NCBI GenBank assembly: GCA_029706075.1
Contig: JAINUG010000177.1
Span: forward strand, 62,001 to 126,000
Reading direction: 5' to 3'
Source: Aldrovandia affinis
Lineage: Eukaryota; Chordata; Actinopteri; Notacanthiformes; Halosauridae
Length of the DNA: 64,000 nt
Part shown: piece after piece, positions 13,901 through 25,400 of the stretch
How positions within the stretch are numbered: position 1 is the first letter of the stretch
Layout of the letters: each line of letters opens with the position of its first letter
The notes under the pieces: generated by a model
Database searches by the model: none
Told to the model about the DNA's origin: nothing
Seen by the model: only the letters and a program-made list of their open reading frames with translations
Program-made: the position numbers and the translations under genes

Positions 13901-16408
13901 TGCAGGGTGTGCAGGGCTTTGTTGTTACTCGGCACTTCAGTGATCAATTAAGGCAGTTGACTACACAATTACCTCACCTCGCCTGGTTTCCTGGCTCTGA
14001 CCAGGTTGCTGGTTTTACAGCAAAAACTAAAACCAGCTACTATGCACCTCTCCAAGGGCTAAGAGTGAATACCACAGTTCTATGGAGCCTCTCATTTTCA
14101 AAGATTAACAGAGGAATAACATGTCCCTTTCATCATGTCCATCAATTGTTGTTTTGTTGTTGGTGGTGGAAAACGTTGTCTCAGGTGCCGCTGCAAAATT
14201 TCCCATAAGTGTTCAACTGGGTTGAGATCTGGTAACTGAGACAGTCATGGCATACGTTTTACATTGTTTTCATGCTCATCGAACCATTCAGTGACAACTC
14301 GTATGGACAACAACGTATGGATGGGCCATTGTCATCCTGGAAGAGACCACTCCCATCGGGATAGAAATGCTTCACCACAGGATGAAGGTGATCACGCAGA
14401 ATGGCTTTGTATTTATTGGCGTTTACCTTGCCCTGTAAGGGGTTCAGTGGCCCTAAACCATGCCAGGAGAATGCACCCGACACCGTGACTTTATTTTAGC
14501 AGCTACCCGTACATATGTCACATATGTAGACACAGACTGGGGGTGTTGTGGTACCTCTGACAGCGTCGGACTGCAGCTCAGCCCTCAGCAGCTGCTGGAC
14601 AGTCTTGTGCAGGGTGGCGCTGTCGGTGCTGGGCGCGGCGCCCAGTTGAATGGTGTTTTCTGACTTGGGCAGACCGGAGCGCTCCACATACGAGGTCTCC
14701 AGGGGGTTGATGATGTTAACGCCCGTCTCAAGGCGGCTCGTGGAAGAGCCTCCCTCGAGTGCGTCCACTCGGGCCTTCAGCTTCTTCACCTCCTCCCCTG
14801 GAGAAAGGGAAGAACAGACAGTGAGGCTAACGCTAATAAACTCCCCCCTCCTTTTACCTCAGTAGATTTTTTTTTTACACTTTCCCTCCAGACCATTTTT
14901 TGAATGGACCCAGAATTGTTACTTCCCAGGTCAATTTTAGATTTCCGGGTCCATAAAAAAAAAAACTCCTTTAAGAAATGTAGCATGTAGGCATGTCTTG
15001 ATTCATTTCTGTTTTTCACCTTTTAGAATGAACTCCCACTAACATAATAAAAATATTAATATGAATGTGGTATTTTTGGTACATATTATTTTTAAGCACA
15101 TGTTATTTTTAAGTAGTTTGCTACTAAGCTGGCCAGATGTGTACTGCAAATCAGATTCAATGTTTTGATTCATTTTCCGTGAACACTGGCCACGGGAACA
15201 CAAGAATGTTACAAAATGTTCCAACAAACACTAGTTCGTAAACTGTAGTTTTATACATTTTAACAAGTACATTTGCATTCATTCACACTGGGGGATGAGA
15301 TGCAGGGCACTTCCTGATTGGGCCAGAGACACTATTGTTACAAGACCTCTCCTGGCTCAGCCAGACGTTGGGGCATCGTCCATGCGGTCTCTTAATACAC
15401 AAACACGAACCTCATCTCTGTGTTCTCAGACCAAATGCAGCGTTTCTTATATATGCGGAAAATGATATTCTTACAGACCATGTTTTTTTAAAGCTACCAA
15501 CGTCCCTGTCCAAGACCTTACCGAGTGCGATGAGTCCGAGCAGGAGGCCCAAGAGAAGCAGCAGGGCCAGGAGTAATCCCAGAAGCCACTTCCACCAGGA
15601 GCAGCAGGTCCCTCCCCCACAAAGACCCCCCAGGCCACCTGACGTGTCCTGGCGAATCTCTGGCAGGGCGTGGCAGGGGTACGGCACACGAAAACAAGGA
15701 GCGCGTCATTCTTCAAATCAGTGATGCATCGACAACAGTATTGACCGTGAAGCTGAATGACTGAGTTCTGATGTGTTTCAGTTTTGTTAAATGTAAAAAG
15801 AAAGCATCTGTAGAGTACGTTAAGTGCGGCAAGTCTATTTGACTTTGGTTTGTTTGATTACAGTGACATTTTAGGCATTTAGCAGACGCTCTTATGACTT
15901 ACAATAACTGATAAGTATTGCATGCTCTTTGCGCTCGTACCTGCGTATGTCGCCTTGTCTTTTGTTGACACCTTCGTGGATCCAACTTTGAAAAAGAACG
16001 TTTGAAAATTATTTAGATGACTCGAGGAAGAGGAGGGATATAGTCAAACCCTATCTTACAAGGTAAATCTTCCGTAGGTTTTGTAAATAACTGAATACCA
16101 CACCTACATTGAACAACCTCAACAGGACCCTATTCTGACTGATCTGAAGAAATACTGAGATAGCATTACTTCTTTACAGTTTAATACACAGCATACAATA
16201 AGTTAATTATGAGGAATCTGACACAATAATAAAGCTCTGTCACTTCTACTCCTTCCATACATCTACAGAATATTAGCGTGGAATAGAATATAGAGCACTC
16301 TCACAGAAAGAGTTTGCGTCGGCCCTCAGTGGGGCAGATTCAGACGTGCTAGACACCATCCTTTTCTCCTTCTTCAAGGAATCTTCTGAATAATGGCCTA
16401 GAAAACAC

Positions 16409-16488
<80 letters not shown>

Positions 16489-19400
16489 TCAATGGCACAT
16501 CTCCAAAGTGGGTATTGTGAGATAGTGCTGGAAAAGCTGCCAGTAAATACTGCCCCTCTATCTTACAGAGACACTATTGGACATCAACATCTAAAAATCA
16601 TGAGACCAATATTTTTATACATTTCTAGGGTGGGTAAATTATAAATCTATGTGGTCAATAATAAAACGCAGTATGAGAAATGCAATGAAAAAGACCACCA
16701 TCCGAGATGCTATAAAGTGAAAGTGCATAGGCTATTGAGTGGCACAGACTACGCAGCTAATTTTGTGACTTGAATGAGCGAAACAAATAAAATGTTGGGA
16801 GGAATTATATGATTGTTTTAAATGAAATGAAACATTTATGTCTCCTCTATTTTGTCTTGGCATGCCTGGTATAGAGAAAGCCAGATATGATGGCAATTAA
16901 TACAGTGTTAATCTCTCTACAGGTGGTGTTGCATAGGTGTGTAGAGTCAAAGAGCCTCTGACTGTGCCTTTGCTCTACCTGCGCCCGAGCCGGCGGAAGT
17001 GAACTGCTTGCCGCTGTCTTTGGTCATGACTAAGAGTTCGGATTCCTTGTTGGCGAGGGCATTCTCCTTCTCCAGCAGCAGGAACTTGTAGTCTTTCAGG
17101 AAGACGTCGTCACCTTGGGGGCTGCTGGGAGCCGCTGCAGAACGAGCATGGACACATTCAATCTTCCACGGCTCCATATCGTATACATTTTTTATTCTGT
17201 TATATGCTGTTTAGATGGTCTACACCTCGGTTGTTTGCTCACCACTACTTTATACAGTCCTTGTTTTAAACCTTGATGTATTGGCTATAGCGTGGGGGGG
17301 GTGGATTCTGTATGGTAGCATGGTTTGGGATGATGCTGCTGTTATCGCCGGAATCGACTGGTTTTTGGTGAGATTTTCTGATATGGATACTAATATAAGA
17401 TATTATATAATATATGCCATTTAGCAGACGCTTTTATCCAAAGCGACTTACAGTAGTGAATGCATACATTTTTCAGTATATGTGGTCCCAGTGGGAATAC
17501 TGGGGATACTGAGTAATAATCCCAATTGCACTGCAAATTGGGATGAAGAGTAAACAGGGTGCTGTTCATCCCACACATAGGTAGTCAGGAAGTGTTGTCA
17601 TCCTATGTTTTTTTTTGCGTGATGTCTATTCTAGACAACAAAACAGAATTCAATTCAAGTCTTGTGCTTTACTATCAGTTCAGGTAATCTGTAGGTGAAG
17701 AGTGACTTCATAATTGGACAGAGGGGGTCAAACGCTGTGTGAATTCAGAGTGCTGTTTGGCGTCTGGACGAACCTGGTGCGGCGGAGACCCCTGCACCGA
17801 CAGTGTTCTTCTGCACCGCGTGAACTGCAGGGCACAGACACAGCGCATGGGCACAGACACAGCGCGTGGGCACAGACACAGTGCGTGGGCACAGACACAG
17901 TGCATGGGCACAGACACAGCACACAGCGCATGGGCACAGACACAGTGCGTGGGCACAGACACAGCGCGTGGGCACAGACACAGTGCGTGGGCACAGACAC
18001 AGTGCAGGGCACAGACACAGCGCGTGGGCACAGACACAGCGCATGGGCACAGACACAGTGCGTGGGCACAGACACAGCGCGTGGGCACAGACACAGTGAG
18101 TGGGCACAGACACAGTGCGTGGGCACAGACACAGTGCGTGGGCACAGACACAGCACGTGGGCACAGACACAGCGCATGGGCACAGACACAGCGCATGGGC
18201 ACAGACACAGTACGTGGGCACAGACACAGTGTGTGGGCACACACAGGAGAGAAGTACACCAATACATTTACACTTTATGCAACGCATATCCGAGTCAATG
18301 AAGAATCTGATTTGTGCAAATCCAAAGCGAATCACATCTGGTGGTAGTCTGGTATGGATTCCACCGGTATCAGATCAGAATGTAACAAATAACATCCCAT
18401 AATAATCGTGTGGAAGTTCCCTGTTGTAGAGCTGGTGGTTAGGTCGGATGGAACACTGAGCGCTACAACTTGGAGAAATGCGATCTCAATCTAAATGCGA
18501 TGCAACGCATTAAAAGTAAAATGTGAATGGACCGCACATATCGGATATGCAGAAATCTGATTTGTCAACTGTACTGGATATGAGTGTAAATATGGCCAAA
18601 CACAGGAGCCACACACAAGCAGATAAATCTATCTAACATGATACCAAACTTAATTTAATTTATCACATAAGCAACAGTTTCTCTGCACTGAAGTCAAGGG
18701 GATATCATTGCTGATATATTCCCTATCTATCTCTCATTGCCTGTTGATTGGTTTCTGGATTTGTGAACATCTGTATATGTAGTGTTACATTTAATACTAA
18801 AAAACATCAAACACTGATAAATCTTGGTAACCTTATTGATCCTCTCAATACTGGCCTCTACAGGTCACTTGAGGACATTGAACTGTGCATTGGCACCCTC
18901 CACAGGTTTAGGTAGGAATTACACTGCATACCTGTATTGGCGTTGACTCCATTTGGAGTGAGAACACTGGTGGTGGTAGCAAGGTTATTCTGAACACCAT
19001 AAACTGAAAAAGAGAGAGAGGTAGGTGATGGATGCCTTTGCTGCTCCAATTTCCAAATTGCATCCATTCTTCCATCCACAAACAGCCATTTTATTTATGT
19101 TCTGCCTATTCCTTATGAACCCGATCAGTACAAACAACATCAATGTTTTAGAGATGTAGATAGAGCAGCATTATTACCTCTGAGCCGAAAAGACAAACCA
19201 GTCAGGGTTATTTTTCGACCAAGAAGTAAACAAACATATAGCTTTGAACAAAGAAGCTCTTTGTCTATTTAACCCAACCATGGACTGAGATGTAAATCGG
19301 GGGAAAGTAATGCGCCACTGCAATTTAATATGAGCGTTATGTTCCGAAAGCTTTGTCTGTGAACAGTCCTAACACAGAAGTAGACAGATAGCACATGGCA

Positions 19401-22400
19401 TCACGGTATGGGGGCATGTCAGAGTGGTGTGTTTCAGCAGTGCTGACCTGCGCTGCTGGTGGGCATGAGCGCATTCCCAGCGGCTGCATTCAGGGCCAGG
19501 TTGTTCTGGACTCCTTGAACTGAGGAATTCACACAAACAGCGGATAAGAGGGTCAGGCGTTCACTGAGGGGAATAACAGCACACCCGGTCTCCCACACAC
19601 ACACACACACACACACGCACACACACACACACGGGGCAGCTATAACAATAGGACTGACGCTGTTTTTTGTTTCAGCAGCCTGTAATCGCACAAAGCTCTC
19701 AAACCAGTACTGAACCCACCCTAATGAACCAAGAGAAAGTTATCTAGTGCAGGGCTTCCCTACAATTCCAAACCCTTGGCCCTCTTAATAAGAGAACACA
19801 TTTTCTGTAACCCGCCAATTATTAAAATGCACACATATACAACTAAAATAGTAGATTTTGTTGTAGCTGGAGCAGGGTTTGATTCGTTTGAATGCCAGAA
19901 AAAGGTTTTTGATAGATCTCACTGCATCACTATGTGTGCAGTGGCCAGCACAGTGTTTAGTTTGAATGCCAGTGTAAGAAGAACATTTATTTGATGTGTC
20001 TTGCACAGTGGTGGACACCAACAAAGTACATCTACTTTATTTTTACTTATTACTGTACTTAAGTACATTTTTCACTTAAGTATCTGTTCTCACGTCAGTA
20101 TTTCTATTTTTACTTTCACTCCCCTACATTTCAAAGACAAACGGGGTTAAATGTAGGACTTTTTAACTTTTACTTGAGTAATATTTTATGAGGGTATCTG
20201 TACTTTTACTCAAGTAAAGGGTTTGTGTACTTCACACAACACTGGTCTCACAGCACATTTCAACCCCCTTCATGATCCACAGTGTGGAAACCCCTGACGT
20301 AGATTACAACCATTGGCCAGGGGGGGTTCAGCACCCACAATGAGATAACACATAAGAAAAATAACTGCATATCATGTACTATCCATTGACATTCACACCA
20401 GTGAGTTTAAACAATATGTTACAACCTGTTACATTCATTGCACTAGTTACAGAGTGCATGCAGTTGTTTTGATGAACGTTAAAAACATATATCCAAGTTC
20501 CATATCTGAACCTACAGTATGTCATGCTAAATTTCAAAAGGGGTGGGTCACATACAATGTGGTTCCTCATTAAGTGGGCTGTGAGCAGGTAAACGTTGGG
20601 AAGCCACTGCTCTACTCTACTGAAGCGGTATCTGACACTCACCAGGAGAAAGATTGTTGGCATTGGCAAAGCCGTACCCTGCAGCAGAGGAGCTGGCCCA
20701 CAAGTAAGACTGCAGGTCCGCGGCATCATACCCTGAGGTAGCCAGGGAAATAAGGGGTTAGGTGAGGAACAAGGGACAGAAACACAGCTTGTAAACTTCA
20801 AAACAAGCCTTCAACCCCTCCCTGGGAGGCAACACAGATTCAGCCTAACAGGACCAACTTTGGGTGGGTTCAAATGCTGCAGCGTATTACAGAACATTTC
20901 ATAGGGATGCTGATGGAATAGTTTGAATGTAACGCGTTCCACAACCTCTAATTACAGGCAAAAATCCCAATTCCAGCTGTGAGGCAAAAATGTGCTTAGT
21001 GTTCACCTATTTGTAGCTCAAGTAAGAACCTGACTGTACTATTATTCATTTGAGATACGCAGAGACTGCAGTAGATACGATTTTATAGCACATACAGGTA
21101 ACTGCCAAAAGAAAGGAAGCACCAACAGAAAGTGTCTTAATAGGGCAGCACCAGCCACAGAAATGCGCTTTGGCATAGATTCTACAAGTGTCTGGAACTT
21201 GGAGGGATGCAACATTTGGTGTTTTGTTGATAGTGGTGGAAAATTCTGTCTCGGTTGCTGCTCCAGAAACTCCCATAAGTGTTCAACTGGGTTGAGATCT
21301 GATGACTGAGATGGCCATGGCATGGGATTTTCATAGTTTTCAAACTATTCAGTGACCACTCGTGCCCTGTGGATGGGGCAATGTCATCCTGGAAGAGGCA
21401 GCTCCCATCCGGATAGAAATGCTTCACCATAGAAGAGGTGATCACTCAGAATGGTTTTGTATTTATTGGCATTTACCTTTCCCTCTAAGGGGTTGAATGG
21501 ACCTAAACAATGCCAGGGAAATACACCCCGCACCATAACCGAGCCGCCAGATCCCTTCATTTACTAAAGTGTTTCCTTTATTTTGGCAGTTTCTTGTATG
21601 CTATTGTGCATTCAAAGTGGTTAGCTAATTTATTGCAACAGGGAGAAAATATTCTATTAACAAACATATTAACAATGGTGTGGCTCACATCAGGTTTTTA
21701 GTGAGTGTATGTGTATGTGAGTGCATGTGTATGTGCACATGTGCGTGTAAGCATCCATGTGTGTGTGTGTGTGTGTCTGTTTACCTGATGTGTCTGCGAC
21801 ACTCCTGGGCTCCACAGTGGCTTTTCTGGGGATGGGCAAGGTGCTGGTGGGGGAGCGAGGAGGGCTAATGCTAGCGGAGCGACCTCCCTTCAGCAGCCTC
21901 TTCACATCGTCCAGCTCGGTCCCTGTAACGTGCAGTCAGTCAGTGACACTGCGCTGCGTAATCCTACAGCAGCAACAATACTCTGCAGAGATTCACCATG
22001 CCACTGCCTCTCTACCTGCCAGTACCAATATGCTTCTACAGCTGTTTAAATGGTTGGGCTTTTGAATTGTTGGTTGCACCGTTCATTTCTTGATTACACA
22101 AATGCCTATCGTGTCTGATGGTGGCATTCTTAGGCCTTTCAGAAACCCTTGGATTTTTCCGTCTCTTTCCCCCGACACTAACACCAAATAAACACTGTCA
22201 GGGGGACATTTTATTACAGCGACAAGGACTCACATCTGGTGGAGGGAGACGCACTCTGCAGTCTTGCTCTGATTTCGCTCTCTGTGGGGGAGAGACAACC
22301 TTCTGTAAAGAGTGCACACTGTGCCATATACACCATAGAAACAACAAGTACATTCATGCAACCACAACAACACAAATACTTCTGCTGCCTCAGCCTTTGT

Positions 22401-25400
22401 TAAACATATCTTTACATAGGGATTAAGGCCTCTACACTCGGCAATTTATAATTCTGCGCAACCTATGCGACATGGTGTTCTTACACTTCTGTACACTAGT
22501 AGGTGTCAAGGTATTGAACAAGGTCGGTGAAGTTTTCATGAAAGCAGGGAAACTCCTGTACCTTCAAACTTCTTCAGCCAATCTTTCCTGAATCTGATTC
22601 ATTTTATACCGTGTGGAAAAAATGATGCTAGCTATCTATATCGTTAGCTACTATGAGCAAGCTTTATTTGGCTGTGATACCAGGTTGCTAGCTAGATAGA
22701 TATAGATAGTTTTGCTTAGCTAACATTAACATAGATACATACAGGTATGGTATACATTGTGCTAGGTACGCGGCATCCTCTGCAACATCAACGCAACCTC
22801 TGCAACGTGTTCACTAGAGCATGTAGAGGCCTTTACAGGCACATTCTCCCAGTGTAGTAGTGTGGAGTCAAGTGGATTTCCCATAAATCTCTTTGCCAAA
22901 GAGTGTGAGCAATCACTGCACTGTACCTCGGGTGTTGGCCCTCCCCCTGCTGGCAGCGTTTGCTGTGGCTGGAAAAAAATAAATGGCAATCATGTGACCT
23001 CGGTGAGCACAGTGGGAGCTGTAAAGGATTGATTGTTTTAGGCCACGGACACACAGAGATTTTGCATCGGTTGAAAACAGATTGAGGTAATGCATTTTAA
23101 ACAGGGGCTCATGCGTTGACAGACGACAGAGAGACTAACGATGTATGAAACTTACCATACTCTTTCCTTGTATATTCTGGAGAAGATGTCTCACTGGAAC
23201 TTTCTACATGAAAGGGTGGAAAAGCAGGGTTTAATGCTTATCACTTAAAGAAAAGGTTCCATTTACACACATACACATTTAATATCCTTATTTTTTGCTC
23301 TTAAATCAAAATCCTTTGTGAAAGAAATATGTTATTGGAGTTTCAACGAATAAAATTAAGCTTTTCATTTTGTGTTTGTTTGTGTACAGTAGCAATAGAG
23401 TATCAGTATTGGCTTACTTGGCTGAGAGACTATAGATTAGATGATGTGTGAGGACCACCTAAACTGGGCGGGGGGGCGTACACCTCTCACCTGCATAGCC
23501 CCCTGTTGAGCGGCTAGAGATGTGCTTCCTCTCCGGAGGGGCGGGGGAGTAGCTGACGGGCGAAGAGGTGCCGTGCATCCTCTTTAGTCCCCCCGATCCT
23601 GACGAGCCGCCGCTCCCCTTCGTGACGGTCGTCATGGTCACAGAGCTCATCGCCCCACCGCCTCCACCGCCTCCGCCGCCTCCGCCACCTCCGCCACCTC
23701 CAGCTCCTCCACCGGACCCCCCCCCAGAGCTGACCATCAGGACGCTCGAGGACCCTCCTCCCGAGGTGCCCCCGGCCGTGGAGAAGCCCCCGGTGGAGAA
23801 GCCCCCCGTGGAGAAGCCCCCGGTGGTACCGCCCACCGAATAAACGCCAGCGCCGGAACCTCTTCTTGTGGACCCTACTCCTACAGAACCTCCAACCATG
23901 CTGACGCCCGCTGTGGAACCGCCTCCCGTAGAAACACCACCTGCAGAACCTCTTCTTGTGGAACCCACTACTGCAGAACCTCCAACTGTGGAGACGCCTT
24001 GGACTGTGGAGACGCTTTGGACTGTGGAGACGCTTTGGACTGTGGAGACGCTTCCTCCAGCACCTCCTCCTGCAGAACCACCTCCTGAGCCCCCCGCAGA
24101 ACTGATCATAAGGGCTCCTCCGGATCCTGTAGATGCACCTCCTGCTCCTGCTGCTGTTGCTGCTCCTGCTGCTGCTCCTGCTCCTGCTGCTGCTGCTGCT
24201 CCTGCCCCTGCTCCTGCTCCTGCTCCTGAACCACCAGACGCTCCTATAGAAAGCCCTCCAGATGCTGGTGGGTGTCAAAGAAGACAGCGCCTGGGTTAAA
24301 TTCAGAAATGAGCAGAAACCGAACAAACCGCACCCAAACTTCTGAGGCAGTATCTTTTCTTTTTTTTTTTCAATTGGCAAGTAAAGGACAATCATTCAAG
24401 TAATCTAGCTGCATCTACAAAGAAGGTGGTACATCCCCATGCCCAGATGACTTGCAACAAGTGGTAACAAGGCAAGGCAAAACAAAAATTCTATTAAAAC
24501 CTTGGCTCACCACCGCACTATATTTTGAGCGTATATTTATAGCAGCGATGGTTCATAGCATGCCCAAGCCAATTTTTTACTGGCAAACAATTCCACCAGA
24601 GTTTACTATTGGGAATGTGCTATGTTTACGTAAAATATCTAGATAATAATAAATATAACGTGGCGGCCAATAACAAATGAGAGTACAAAAATACTTCCTA
24701 ATAAATATATAAAATATATATATAAAGGAAAAATATATATATATAAAAAAAATTACAAAAAAATTTGACCAAAAAAATAATATATATAAAATATATATAT
24801 AAAGGAAAAATTTGACAAAAAAAAATATATATATAATATATATATATAAAGGAATTATGTAGCCTAGTAGTAGTCAGCTGGAACAACAGCCTAATGCTAG
24901 AGCCTTTATTTTCAAACACACAGATCCCAGATATGAACCTGTCTGTACTACATTAATCTGCCATCATCTTAAATTTTCCTCTGAATCTCTGAATCATCTG
25001 CTATTTTCAGAACCCTGCTATTTTTATTCATATATCCCTCACTGATAGCTGTGGCCTATACCTGGGTCTAAAGAAAACAGGAGAGGAGATCTTAACATTT
25101 ATCCTCACTACAAACTGCGAAGGGAGAAATTCACATTCTGTGTTTCCCTTTATAAAATAGAGGCAGAGAGAGAGGCAGTCCAGTCGTCCGGTTTTTGTTA
25201 ACTTAGGGACATAGTTGCTTAGTTTTACACATGTCTACTTGTTTATGTATTGTATTAGGCTTAGGCATTATTTTCTGCATTGACTGCTTTATTGCTACCT
25301 TTGAATTGTGGCTACAGATTTACCTACAGGGTCCTAGTTTAACTATGTGGTTGCTCCTAGCACCCAGGAACTGTACTTCCCACTAGGGTGGCTTTCAGCT

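Noticed and set aside
15471..15716. Alternative minus-strand frames over the transmembrane exon
   Set aside because: The frame with [13 protein letters not shown] matches COL17A1 and both neighbouring exons; the others do not.
16273..16482. Poly Cys-Val frame over the CA repeat
   Set aside because: Dinucleotide repeat translation; only the part after the acceptor (16397 downward) is exon 13.
17828..18246. Regular short repeats suggesting a CRISPR-like array
   Set aside because: Units are directly adjacent with no unique spacers, and the genome is eukaryotic.
17708..18347. Large overlapping open frames of 180-200 codons on both strands
   Set aside because: They come from the stop-free 19-bp minisatellite; repeats in every frame with no domain or codon signature.
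23514..24395. 293-codon Arg/Ser-rich minus-strand frame and plus-strand Pro-rich frames over exon 4
   Set aside because: Shadows of the Gly-rich col17a1 exon; only the phase-1 frame joins its neighbours.
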